DNA from: Oxalicibacterium solurbis
Lineage (GTDB): Bacteria; Pseudomonadota; Gammaproteobacteria; Burkholderiales; Burkholderiaceae_D
Reading direction: 5' to 3'
Length of the DNA stretch: 64,000 nt
Assembly: GCF_014635845.1 (NCBI RefSeq)
Contig: NZ_BMDP01000002.1
Span: 434,001-498,000, forward strand
Position 1 is the stretch's first letter, and each line of letters starts with the position of its first letter. Below, piece after piece: positions 36,425 to 45,415 of the stretch. The translations under genes were made by a program, and so were the position numbers. The notes beneath the pieces were generated by a model. The model was not told where the DNA came from. It did no database searches and worked only from the letters and a program-made list of their open reading frames with translations.

Positions 36425-37609
36425 ATGTTGCAGCCCGAACAATTTGCCGGCCTGGCGACACGCCTGGACAATATTGCGCCTTTTCATGTGATGGAACTGG
36501 CAAAGATGGCGGCCGATCTGGAGCGGCAGGGGCGGCACATCATCCACATGGGAATCGGCGAACCGGATTTCACGGCGCCGCAGATCGTCATTGATGCCGC
36601 GTCGCGCGCGATGGCCGATGGCAGGCTGCAGTACACATCGGCTACCGGCCTGCCTGAACTGCGGCAAGCGATTTCCGGCTATTACCGCGATCGCTACCGT
36701 GTCGATGTCGCGCCGTCACGCATCGTCGTCACGGCCGGCGCATCGGCCGCCTTGCTGCTGGCCTGTGCGGCGCTGGTGGAAAAAGGGGCAGAGCTGCTGA
36801 TGTCCGACCCCTGTTATCCATGCAACCGGCATTTCGTCGCTGCCTTCGACGGCGTGGCGAAGATGATCGCCAGCGGGCCTGAGCATCGTTTCCAGCTATC
36901 GGCCGACATGGTGCGCGACAACTGGTCGAGTACTGTACGCGGCGTGCTGCTGGCTTCGCCATCCAATCCGACCGGCACGTCGATCGAGAATGCTGAATTA
37001 CGCCGCATTGTCGAGACGGTGCGCGAGCGGGGCGGTTTCACCATCGTCGACGAGATCTACAACGGCTTGCGGCATGACGCCGAACCGTTCTCGGCCTTGT
37101 CATTGGGCGACGACGTGATCGTCATCAACAGTTTTTCCAAGTATTTCAACATGACCGGTTGGCGGCTCGGCTGGCTGGTCGTGCCGGAGCAACTGGTCGC
37201 GTCTATCGAGAAGCTGGCGCAAAACCTGTTCATCTGTGCGTCCAGTGTGGCGCAGCATGCGGGATTGGCTTGCTTCGCGCCGGAAGCGCTGGCGATTTAT
37301 GAGGAGCGCAAGGACGAATTTCGTCGCCGTCGCGATTACATCGTGCCGGAACTGCAACGTCTGGGATTCCGCGTGCCGGTGATGCCGGACGGCGCCTTCT
37401 ATGTCTATGCCGATTGCTCGGCATTGTCGGACGACGCCGATCGTTTCACGCGCGAGATGCTGGAGCAGGCAGGCGTCGTGATGGTGCCGGGGCTGGATTT
37501 CGGCCCGTCCACTACGCGTACCCACGTGCGTATTTCGTATGCGACGTCGATGGAAAATCTGCGTGAGGCGGTGGCTCGGCTGGAGAAATTCCTGAGCGGC
37601 CGATCCTGA
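36425..37609 (+). CDS. Pyridoxal-phosphate aminotransferase (class I, AspC/ArgT-like)
   Basis: 394 residues from the ATG at 36425 (GAGGAAG seven bases upstream). Fold-type I markers: GIGEPDFTAPQIV, YTSATGLPELRQAIS, SPSNPTGTS, VDEIYNGL, and the PLP Lys in NSFSKYFNMTGWRLGW near residue 238. The terminal RISYATSMENLREAV helps bind the substrate carboxylate. The amino donor and acceptor cannot be assigned; the subgroup includes aspartate, alanine and valine-pyruvate aminotransferases. Confidence 0.85.
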   Translation: MLQPEQFAGLATRLDNIAPFHVMELAKMAADLERQGRHIIHMGIGEPDFTAPQIVIDAASRAMADGRLQYTSATGLPELRQAISGYYRDRYRVDVAPSRIVVTAGASAALLLACAALVEKGAELLMSDPCYPCNRHFVAAFDGVAKMIASGPEHRFQLSADMVRDNWSSTVRGVLLASPSNPTGTSIENAELRRIVETVRERGGFTIVDEIYNGLRHDAEPFSALSLGDDVIVINSFSKYFNMTGWRLGWLVVPEQLVASIEKLAQNLFICASSVAQHAGLACFAPEALAIYEERKDEFRRRRDYIVPELQRLGFRVPVMPDGAFYVYADCSALSDDADRFTREMLEQAGVVMVPGLDFGPSTTRTHVRISYATSMENLREAVARLEKFLSGRS

Positions 37610-37633
37610 GAGCGCGCGGAAGCAGGCGCAAAT

Positions 37634-37662
37634 AAAAAAGGAGCCGACGGCTCCTTTTTTAT
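37634..37662. terminator. Bidirectional terminator between the aminotransferase and lytic transglycosylase genes
   Basis: AAAAAAGGAGCC and GGCTCCTTTTTT pair around GAC. The A and T runs on the two sides serve both converging genes. Confidence 0.88.
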
Positions 37663-37677
37663 CAATCAGGCATCTGC

Positions 37678-38649
37678 TTACAGCGAAGTAGTCTTGTCGC
37701 CGTTTGCAGATTGCTTGACGGCCTGATCTTCCATGGCCGTCTTGGCATCGATCATGCTGGGCGATTTGGCTTCGGTCGGTGCCGGTGCAGCTTTCGGCGT
37801 TACACGGCTGGCCATCGAGGCATAGACGGAAATGCGCTTGCCGGCGGCCACTGCTTTCAGGCGGTCGTATTCGCCGAGCACCTTCGCGCCGTAGCCGGCA
37901 TCGGTCGCCATTTCGGCTGCGCCGACATAGCGTTTCAGGCCGGCTTCGACCGAACCGCCGCGGGTGACGTATTCCTTCAGGATCATCGAGCCGACGCGGA
38001 TATTGGCAACCGGGTTCAGCGCTGCCTGCGTGCCGCCCATGTCCGCGAACTTGTCATGGTGGACCTTGGACATGACTTGCATCAGCCCCTGTGCACCGAC
38101 CGGGCTTTCCGCAAACGGGTTGAAACGCGATTCGATCGCCATCACGGCCAGGATCAGCAACGGGTCCAGGTTGATTTCCTTGGCCGTCAGATAGGCGGCG
38201 GAAACCAGCATGTTCGTCGCATCGCCTGCCACGCGATAGCGCTTGGACAACCATTCGGTGACGCGTTTCTGCTGGATGTCGTTGCCAAGCATCGGATTCG
38301 GCGTGCTGCTGATCGGCGCCGGTGCTACCGTGTCCGGTGTCGCTGCGGTCACAACTGCCGTGACGGCAGGTTCTTCCATCAGGTTGGCCAGTGCCGGCAT
38401 GTCGGCTTCCGCGGTCGAGGCGACGGCCGGTGTGAAGGGCGACAGGGCTTGCAGCTCGTCTGCGACTTCCGGCTTGAAGAAGATCAGCGTCACGGTGCCA
38501 AGGGCGATCAGGCCGAAGACCATCAGTCCGTGCTTGGCCGCGACGATCATGCGGTTGGTGGTTTCGCGCATCGAAATCGAGCGCGCAATTGTTTTTTTTG
38601 CCGATTGGCGGGCGATCTTTCGCATCGCCGTTGTCATGTGGTTCAACAT
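37678..38649 (-). CDS. Soluble-lytic-transglycosylase-domain protein (SLT), membrane anchored
   Basis: 323 residues. Cytoplasmic basic N-terminus, one membrane segment at about 40-58, a Pro/Ala/Thr-rich linker (about 70-120), then the SLT domain with catalytic Glu173 in AVMAIESRFNPFAES and the GAQGLMQVM motif. It should cleave peptidoglycan with 1,6-anhydro product formation, in the periplasm. The tail after about 280 is low complexity. The gene has an unusually long upstream region (38650-39129) with several inverted repeats. Confidence 0.85.
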   Translation of the reverse strand: MLNHMTTAMRKIARQSAKKTIARSISMRETTNRMIVAAKHGLMVFGLIALGTVTLIFFKPEVADELQALSPFTPAVASTAEADMPALANLMEEPAVTAVVTAATPDTVAPAPISSTPNPMLGNDIQQKRVTEWLSKRYRVAGDATNMLVSAAYLTAKEINLDPLLILAVMAIESRFNPFAESPVGAQGLMQVMSKVHHDKFADMGGTQAALNPVANIRVGSMILKEYVTRGGSVEAGLKRYVGAAEMATDAGYGAKVLGEYDRLKAVAAGKRISVYASMASRVTPKAAPAPTEAKSPSMIDAKTAMEDQAVKQSANGDKTTSL

Positions 38650-39129
38650 TTAAAACTCCTGCTGGATTGACGCGGCAGGTGAAGGGCTCCACCAAACAAT
38701 CGTGATGTAGAACCCTGAACATGCCGTGAATCAGAGAAATCGCTTGCCACCGCATCCCGCGTATGAACAAGCGTCGGAGTTGATTACTTATGGATGCTCT
38801 GCGGCATCCCTGGTAAAGCAAACAACTGCATTTCTTCGGGAGAAGGCAAATTGCCTTTGAAGCACTCCTGCGTTGACTGGGATCCCGAAGTCCCGTTGAA
38901 GTGAAGAGCGGTTTCCTTTATCCCGGATTTGGTGTTTCAATACGGGGCCAGCTCTTCAAGCTGCGCGAATTGTAGGAGTCGGTTTATATCGAGTCAATAC
39001 TATAAAAACGTAATTCAATAACTTTTATGTCTTACTTTTTATTAATTTTTTCTCGAAAGTAAATAAAATCAATAACTTGGACTTTTCATTTCAGTGACTA
39101 GTTCCAAAGTCGGTTACCGTGAAAAACAC
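38650..39129. other. 480-bp gene-free region between divergent SLT and ubiD genes
   Basis: No convincing gene on either strand. The half next to the SLT gene is moderately GC-rich and holds inverted repeats, including GAAGAGC/GCTCTTC about 43 bases apart near 38900-38960, AAGGC/GCCTT around 38850 and GATGC/GCATC around 38795. The half next to ubiD (about 38985-39095) is very AT-rich and probably holds promoters. It could be a structured 5' leader of the SLT mRNA or a small RNA; I could not match it to a known riboswitch class. Confidence 0.45.
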
Positions 39130-40614
39130 ATGAAATATTTGGATTTGCGCGACTTCATTTCCCAATTGCAACAAATGGGCGAACTTAAGCGCATAAATGT
39201 GCCTGTTTCGCCGCATTTGGAGATGACCGAGATTTGCGACCGTACCTTGCGGGCTGCAGGGCCGGCGCTGCTGTTCGAGCAGCCGACCGGTCACAAGATT
39301 CCCGTACTCGGCAATCTGTTCGGTACGCCGCGACGCGTGGCACTGGGAATGGGCGCGGAAGACGTCGGCGAACTGCGGCGCATCGGCCATCTGCTGGCAG
39401 CGCTGAAGGAACCGGAGCCGCCGAAAGGATTCAAGGATGTGCTGGGTCTCGGCAGTCTGGTCAAGTCGCTGTGGGACATGACACCGAAGGAACGGCGCAG
39501 CGCGCCATGCCAGGAAATCGTCTGGGAGGGCAACGATGTCGATCTGTCGAAGTTGCCGATCCAGCATTGCTGGCCGGGCGACATCGCACCTCTTATTACA
39601 TGGGGACTGGTGATCACGAAAGGGCCGCACAAGAAACGGCAGAACCTCGGCATCTACCGCCAGCAGGTGATCGGCCACAACAAGGTCATCATGCGCTGGC
39701 TGGCGCATCGCGGCGGCGCACTGGATTTTCGCGAACACACTATTGTTAACAGAGGCCAGCCGTATCCGGTCGCCGTCGCGCTTGGCGCCGATCCGGCGAC
39801 CATCCTCGGCGCGGTGACGCCGGTGCCGGACAGCCTGTCCGAATACCAGTTCGCCGGCCTGCTGCGCGGCAGCCGTACCGAACTGACAAAGGCGATCGGC
39901 AGCGAACTGCGGGTACCGGCTTCGGCCGAGATCGTGCTGGAAGGGCATATTTACCCGGACGAGAATCATCCGTCCGGTTACGAGCATGCGCTGGAAGGGC
40001 CGTACGGCGACCACACCGGCTATTACAACGAGCAGGACAGCTTCCCGGTTTTCACGATCGACCGCATCACGATGCGGCGCGACCCGATCTATCACTCCAC
40101 GTATACAGGCAAGCCGCCGGACGAGCCGGCCGTGCTGGGCGTGGCGTTGAACGAAGTGTTCGTGCCGTTGCTGCAAAAGCAATTTCCGGAAATCACTGAC
40201 TTTTACCTGCCGCCGGAAGGCTGCAGCTACCGGATGGCGGTGGTGCAGATGCGCAAGGCCTACGCCGGCCATGCGAAACGCGTAATGTTCGGCGTCTGGA
40301 GCTTCCTGCGCCAGTTCATGTATACAAAGTTCATCATCGTGGTCGATGAAGATGTCGATATCCGCGACTGGAAGGAAGTGATCTGGGCGATCACGACGCG
40401 TGTCGATCCGACGCGCGACACCACACTGGTCGACAGCACGCCGATCGATTACCTGGACTTCGCGTCGCCGGTCAGCGGCCTGGGCAGCAAGATGGGCATC
40501 GATGCGACGAACAAGTGGCCGGGCGAAACCAGCCGCGAATGGGGCACGCCGATCGTGATGAGCGACGACGTGAAGCAGCGTGTCGACCAGATCTGGCAGC
40601 AGTTGGGTATTTAA
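39130..40614 (+). CDS. ubiD: 4-hydroxy-3-polyprenylbenzoate decarboxylase (UbiD)
   Basis: 494 residues from the ATG at 39130 ([13 protein letters not shown]); a GTG at 39094 would add 12 residues. UbiD family with the prenyl-FMN pocket motifs [34 protein letters not shown] and the C-terminal [10 protein letters not shown]. It decarboxylates the ubiquinone precursor using prenylated FMN supplied by UbiX, which is not in the window. The stop codon lies in a 14-bp tandem repeat. Confidence 0.95.
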   Translation: MKYLDLRDFISQLQQMGELKRINVPVSPHLEMTEICDRTLRAAGPALLFEQPTGHKIPVLGNLFGTPRRVALGMGAEDVGELRRIGHLLAALKEPEPPKGFKDVLGLGSLVKSLWDMTPKERRSAPCQEIVWEGNDVDLSKLPIQHCWPGDIAPLITWGLVITKGPHKKRQNLGIYRQQVIGHNKVIMRWLAHRGGALDFREHTIVNRGQPYPVAVALGADPATILGAVTPVPDSLSEYQFAGLLRGSRTELTKAIGSELRVPASAEIVLEGHIYPDENHPSGYEHALEGPYGDHTGYYNEQDSFPVFTIDRITMRRDPIYHSTYTGKPPDEPAVLGVALNEVFVPLLQKQFPEITDFYLPPEGCSYRMAVVQMRKAYAGHAKRVMFGVWSFLRQFMYTKFIIVVDEDVDIRDWKEVIWAITTRVDPTRDTTLVDSTPIDYLDFASPVSGLGSKMGIDATNKWPGETSREWGTPIVMSDDVKQRVDQIWQQLGI

Positions 40615-40647
40615 TGCGGGGTATTTAATGCGGGGTATTTGACGCGG
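40606..40647 (+). repeat. Three 14-bp tandem copies across the ubiD stop codon
   Basis: GGTATTTAATGCGG occurs twice (40606-40619 and 40620-40633), then GGTATTTGACGCGG (40634-40647). TAA at 40612, TAA at 40626 and TGA at 40640 are offset by 14 and 28 bases, so a stop appears in each reading frame. Confidence 0.93.
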
Positions 40648-40665
40648 TGCGGTTGAAAACATGTT

Positions 40666-40693
40666 TTTGAAACCGCGTCTTTGAAACCGATGG
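40666..40693 (+). repeat. Second 14-bp tandem duplication in the ubiD to SRP RNA gap
   Basis: TTTGAAACCGCGTC (40666-40679) is followed directly by TTTGAAACCGATGG (10 of the first 10 bases identical). The unit length is the same as that of the preceding repeat. Confidence 0.75.
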
Positions 40694-40805
40694 CGGGAAG
40701 GGCGCATGCGATGCTGGCGAGCCTCATTGAAAATAATGGGGATATCGGCAACAGCGCCCCGCAATTTCCGCAGCGAGCGCCTGTCATTGCTGGTAAAATG
40801 CTCGA

Positions 40806-40904
40806 CGGCGGGCCCCTGCGCATTGTGGCATGGTCAATCTGGTCAGGTCGGGAACGAAGCAGCCACAGCCATTCCCCGCAAGTGCCGTAGACAAGGCTCG
40901 CCTC
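40806..40904 (+). ncRNA. ffs: Signal recognition particle 4.5S RNA
   Basis: About 99 bases. The universal SRP core is present: GGTCAGGTCGGGAACGAAGC followed by AGCC (about 40841-40864). Ends pair as GGCGGGCC (40807-40814) with GGCTCGCC (40895-40902). TAAAAT at 40794-40799 is a good -10 box seven bases before the start, and a T-rich run follows the 3' end. It binds Ffh for cotranslational membrane targeting. Confidence 0.95.
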
Positions 40905-41126
40905 TTTCCTGTTTTTCCTCCCCGTATTTTTCTTTTTGCCAATCCTGCGAATCTTCCTGCCGTGGGTGGCACGGGCATTTCCCTTTCAGTCATTCGCATT
41001 CTCGTTCGAATTCCCGTTGCCGTCCGGAACGAGGGGCATGCTATTCTGCTGCCGGTTATCCTATGCGGCTAACAGATTCCCAACAGTCGTTCTTACTTCG
41101 CTGCCCGCCGGTGGCGTATCGCAAGC

Positions 41127-42272
41127 GTGAACATGCAACACTCCAGAAAAATCCTCGTGATCGGTGCCGGACTGATAGTCGTTGGCGCGATTGCCTATTT
41201 CGCCCTGTCGGATGAACGGCAGGCAATGCATGGCGCAGCGGCGCAGTCGGTGCGCACCGCATTGGCCGAACGCAAGACGATTCCGATCACCGTGCATGCG
41301 AACGGTTACGTCACTGCCATCAACACCGTCGACGTGCGGCCGCAGGTACAGAACATCGTGCGCGAAATCCATGTGAAGGAAGGGCAGTTCGTCAAGGCAG
41401 GCCAGCTGCTGTTTACATTGGACGATCGCGGCGACCGTTCCAATCTCGAACGCGCGCGCGCCGAAGCCGAAGCAGGGCGTGCCGATCTGGCCGATGCCGA
41501 GCTGACGCTGAAGCGCAACCGGGAACTGCTGGAAAAGAATTTCGTTTCGCAATCCGTCGTCGATACCGCGCGCAACAAGGTAGAATCGCTGCGCCGCACG
41601 CTGCAGGCGAATCAGGCTGCGGCGCAAGCCAGCAACGTGGCGCTCGGCTACAACCGCATTGCAGCATCGATCACCGGGCGTCTCGGCGTCATCAATGTGC
41701 ATCCGGGCAGTCTGGCGCAGCCTTCCGGCGATCCAATGGTGACGATCACGCAGATCGATCCCATCCATATCAGCTTCTCGCTGCCTGAGCGCGAGCTGAC
41801 CAACATCACGGCGACCTATCCGGACGGCGGCGCGCCGGTGCGTGCGCAATTGCCCGGTCAGCCGGAAATCACCGGCAAACTGGTCTTCATCGACAACACT
41901 ACCGATCCGCAGACCGGTACGATCAAGATGAAGGCCGAGTTCGCCAACGGCGCGCACAAGTTGTGGCCGGGCAGCTATGTGAGCGTGAGCCTGGTTTCGC
42001 GCAACGTCGAGAACGCGGTGCTGGTGCCGGCGCAGGCCGTCGTCACCGGGCCGGTCGATAAATTCATTTATGTGGTCGGCGCCGACGACAAGGTCGCGCA
42101 GCAGAAGGTTGACGTGGTTGCCATCGAGGATGGGCAGGCTGCGGTGACCGGACTGGCGGCCGGCGCACGAGTCGTCGTCGAAGGCTCGCAGAACCTGCGA
42201 CCGGGCAACCGGATCGTCGAAGCAAAAGACGAGAGCGCGGCGCGCAAGAAGCCGGCGCCGGGTACCGATTGA
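41127..42272 (+). CDS. RND efflux periplasmic adaptor (membrane fusion protein)
   Basis: 381 residues from a GTG at 41127; an ATG two codons later (41133) is equally possible. One N-terminal membrane anchor (about 10-27), lipoyl half-motifs ANGYVTAINTVDVRPQV and REIHVKEGQFVKAGQLLF, a long alpha-hairpin (about 105-175), then barrel and membrane-proximal domains. It couples the following RND pump to an outer-membrane channel; no TolC-like gene is in the window. It is similar in type to MdtA. A 52-base gap separates it from the pump gene. Confidence 0.88.
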   Translation: MNMQHSRKILVIGAGLIVVGAIAYFALSDERQAMHGAAAQSVRTALAERKTIPITVHANGYVTAINTVDVRPQVQNIVREIHVKEGQFVKAGQLLFTLDDRGDRSNLERARAEAEAGRADLADAELTLKRNRELLEKNFVSQSVVDTARNKVESLRRTLQANQAAAQASNVALGYNRIAASITGRLGVINVHPGSLAQPSGDPMVTITQIDPIHISFSLPERELTNITATYPDGGAPVRAQLPGQPEITGKLVFIDNTTDPQTGTIKMKAEFANGAHKLWPGSYVSVSLVSRNVENAVLVPAQAVVTGPVDKFIYVVGADDKVAQQKVDVVAIEDGQAAVTGLAAGARVVVEGSQNLRPGNRIVEAKDESAARKKPAPGTD

Positions 42273-42324
42273 TGGCGGCGTATCTCCGGCATTCGGCCGT
42301 GACCATCGCGAGGCGGCATAGCGC

Positions 42325-45300
42325 GTGAATATCTCCGAACTGTGCATACGCCGGCCGGTCATGACCGTGCTGCTGTCGATCGCGGTGGTCGTGATCGGCC
42401 TGTTCTGTTATTTCAAGCTGCCGATCGCCGCGCTGCCGAGCTACGACCGGCCGGTCATCAACGTCACCGCCAGATTGCCGGGCGCGAGCCCCGAGGTGAT
42501 GGCGTCATCGGTGGCGACGCCGTTGGAAAAACAGTTCTCGACGATCGCCGGCATCGACGTCATCAGTTCCAGCAGCACGCTGGGCAATACTTCCATCGTT
42601 CTCGAATTCGACCAGGACCGCGATATCGATGCGGCCGCGGTGGACGTGCAGGCCGCATTGCTGCGCGCGCAGCGCAGCCTGCCGGAAGAGATGACCGATC
42701 TGCCGGCGTATCGTAAGGTCAATCCGGCCGATCAGGCCGTGCTGTTGCTGTCGCTGACATCGCCTTCGTTGTCGCTTTCCGAACTGAACGACTATGCCGA
42801 AAACCTGATTTCGCCCTCGCTGTCGACGATCGACGGCGTGGCGCAGGTGCAGGTCTACGGTCAGCGGCGCTACGCGGTGCGCGTGAAGGTCAAGCCGGAC
42901 GAGTTGGCCGGGCGCAACATGACGCTGGACGAACTGGCCGGTGCGGTCCGTGCCGCCAATGCCAATTCGCCGGTCGGCGTGCTGGATGGTCCGCGCCAGA
43001 CGCTGACGTTGCAGGCCAACAAGCAGCTGCAGAATGCCGAAGCCTTCAGCAACCTGATCATCGCCACCAACAACGGCCAGGTCACGAGGCTGCGCGACGT
43101 GGCGACGCTGGAAGACAGCGTCGAAGTGACGAAGAGCGGCAGCTGGGCCAACGGCGAACCGTCGATCGTGCTGGCGGTGCAGCGCCAGCCGAACGCGAAT
43201 ACGGTAGCGGTGGTCGATGCAGTCAAACAGACGTTGCCGCAGTTCCGTGCGCAGATACCGAACTCGATCGAGATGCGCGTACTGAACGATCGTTCGACGT
43301 CGATCCGCGAGGCGATCCACGACGTCAACTTCACGCTGGCGCTGACCATCGTGTTGGTGGTGCTGGTCATCTTCCTGTTCCTGAAGCGGCTGACGGCAAC
43401 GATGATCCCGGTGCTGTCGCTCCCGATTTCGCTGATCGGCTGCTGCGCGCTGATGTACTGGCTGGGCTACAGCCTGGACAACGTGTCGCTGCTCGGCATC
43501 ACGATCGCGGTCGGCCTGGTCGTCGATGATGCGATCGTGATGCTGGAGAACATCGTGCGCCACATCGAGGACGGCATGGATCCGCTGGCGGCGGCGCTGA
43601 AAGGCTCGCGTGAAGTCAGCTTTACCATCATCTCGATTTCGATCTCGCTGGTCGCCGTCTTTATTCCGATCTTCTTCATGCCGGGCGTGGTCGGCCTGCT
43701 GTTCCATGAATTTGCCGCCGTCGTGTCGCTGGCAGTGCTGGTATCGGCAGTCGTGTCGCTGACGCTGGTGCCGATGCTGTGCAGCCGCGTGCTGCGCCAC
43801 GAGAAAGCGGAAGAGCATCGCGACAATGCCGTCAGCCGCGCCTTCGAACGCCTGTTCGATCGCACGTTGGCTCTTTATGCACACGCGCTCGACTGGTCGC
43901 TTGCACATCGACGCACGATCCAGGCGCTGGCTTTTGCCTCTTTCGTGATGACGGCGTGGTTGTTCATCACGATTCCCAAGGGTTTTTTCCCGGTCGAGGA
44001 TATCGGCCAGATCAGCGCCACCGTCGAAGGGCCGGACGATGCATCGTATCCGACGATGGTGAGGCTGGTGACGCAGGCGGCGGACATCATCCAGAACGAT
44101 CCGAACGTGGCGACGACGACCTCGCGCACGCGCGACAGCAACGTCGGCAACCTGTTCATCGCACTGAAGCCGCGCGGCGAGCGCGATCCGATGGACAAGG
44201 TGCTGCACGACCTGCGGCGCAAGCTTTCCGCGATTCCCGGCGTGACCGTCTATCTGAACCCGGTGCAGAACCTGCGGCTGGGCGGCCGCACGACGAAGAG
44301 CCAGTTCCAGTTCGTGCTGCAAAGCGTGCGCGCCGACGAACTGAACGAATGGGCGGAAAAGATGCAGGCGGAGATGCGCACCGACCACAGCTTCATCGAC
44401 GTGACCAGCGATTCGCAACTGAAGGGATTGCAGGCGCAGGTGGAGATCAACCGCGACCGCGCCAATGAAGCCGGCATCGATATCCAGGCGATCCGCACCG
44501 CGCTGTACAGCGCCTACGGCGATCGTCAGATTTCGACGATCTACACCAGCAGCAACAGCTATTCGGTGATCCTGCAGGACGAAGGCGTCGGCGATCTGGA
44601 CGAATCGGCATTGAGCAAGATCTATCTGCGTGGCGGCAGCGGCGCGCTGGTGCCCTTGCTGAGCGTGGCAACCGTGCGGCGCACCGCGGGACCGATCTCG
44701 GTCAACCATCAGGGGCAATTGCAGGCGGTGACGATCTCGTTCAACCTTGCGCCCGGCGTGCCGCTGGGGGCGGCGACCGGCAAGATCGAGCAGATCAAGG
44801 AAGCGATCCAGCTGCCGACCAGCATCGTGACCAATTATGCGGGCGATGCGGCCGTGTTCCAGTCTTCGCAGGCCAGCCAGGCCGCGCTGATCGTGCTGGC
44901 GGTGATCGTCATCTACATCCTGCTCGGCGTGCTGTACGAAAGCTACATCCATCCGATCACGATTCTGGCCGGCTTGCCGTCGGCTGCAGTCGGTGCGTTG
45001 CTGGCACTGCGCATCTTCGGTTTCGAACTGACGATGATCGCGACCATCGGCATTCTGCTGCTGATCGGGCTGGTCAAGAAGAACGCGATCATGATGATCG
45101 ATTTTGCGCTGGATGCGCAGCGCAACCAGGGTTTGTCGCCGCCGGAGGCGATCCGTCAGGCCTGCATCCTGCGTTTCCGGCCGATCATGATGACGACGCT
45201 GGCGGCGGCGGTCGGCGCCTTGCCGATCGCATTGGGATTGGGGGCAGGTGCCGAACTGCGTCAGCCGCTGGGGCTGGCGGTGGTCGGTGGCCTGTTGGTG

Positions 45301-45411
45301 TCGCAGGTGATCACGCTGTTGATCACGCCGGTTATCTATCTGTATTTCGACCGTTTCAGCGGTACAGGGCCGTTGCAACTGACGGCCGAGCAGGAAGCAG
45401 CGGCGCGCTGA
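42325..45411 (+). CDS. RND multidrug efflux pump (HAE-1 family, MdtB/MdtC-like)
   Basis: 1,028 residues from the GTG at 42325. Twelve membrane segments and two large periplasmic loops; N-terminal NISELCIRRPVMTVLL, proton-relay Asp pair in GLVVDDAIVMLENIVRH near residue 403, and the second-half GLVKKNAIMMIDFAL with the relay Lys-type motif. It exports lipophilic compounds with proton antiport through a tripartite complex. The substrate cannot be inferred. It ends four bases before the converging acyl-CoA dehydrogenase gene. Confidence 0.92.
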   Translation: MNISELCIRRPVMTVLLSIAVVVIGLFCYFKLPIAALPSYDRPVINVTARLPGASPEVMASSVATPLEKQFSTIAGIDVISSSSTLGNTSIVLEFDQDRDIDAAAVDVQAALLRAQRSLPEEMTDLPAYRKVNPADQAVLLLSLTSPSLSLSELNDYAENLISPSLSTIDGVAQVQVYGQRRYAVRVKVKPDELAGRNMTLDELAGAVRAANANSPVGVLDGPRQTLTLQANKQLQNAEAFSNLIIATNNGQVTRLRDVATLEDSVEVTKSGSWANGEPSIVLAVQRQPNANTVAVVDAVKQTLPQFRAQIPNSIEMRVLNDRSTSIREAIHDVNFTLALTIVLVVLVIFLFLKRLTATMIPVLSLPISLIGCCALMYWLGYSLDNVSLLGITIAVGLVVDDAIVMLENIVRHIEDGMDPLAAALKGSREVSFTIISISISLVAVFIPIFFMPGVVGLLFHEFAAVVSLAVLVSAVVSLTLVPMLCSRVLRHEKAEEHRDNAVSRAFERLFDRTLALYAHALDWSLAHRRTIQALAFASFVMTAWLFITIPKGFFPVEDIGQISATVEGPDDASYPTMVRLVTQAADIIQNDPNVATTTSRTRDSNVGNLFIALKPRGERDPMDKVLHDLRRKLSAIPGVTVYLNPVQNLRLGGRTTKSQFQFVLQSVRADELNEWAEKMQAEMRTDHSFIDVTSDSQLKGLQAQVEINRDRANEAGIDIQAIRTALYSAYGDRQISTIYTSSNSYSVILQDEGVGDLDESALSKIYLRGGSGALVPLLSVATVRRTAGPISVNHQGQLQAVTISFNLAPGVPLGAATGKIEQIKEAIQLPTSIVTNYAGDAAVFQSSQASQAALIVLAVIVIYILLGVLYESYIHPITILAGLPSAAVGALLALRIFGFELTMIATIGILLLIGLVKKNAIMMIDFALDAQRNQGLSPPEAIRQACILRFRPIMMTTLAAAVGALPIALGLGAGAELRQPLGLAVVGGLLVSQVITLLITPVIYLYFDRFSGTGPLQLTAEQEAAAR

Positions 45412-45415
45412 CGGT

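Noticed and set aside
38650-38985. c-di-AMP (ydaO) or c-di-GMP (GEMM) riboswitch before the SLT gene
   Set aside because: I looked for the conserved core segments on both strands and could not align them; kept only as an unexplained structured region.
42505-45378. 957-codon open frame antisense to the RND pump
   Set aside because: Low-complexity Arg/His/Gln-rich translation with no family resemblance; a by-product of GC-biased codon use in the real gene on the other strand.
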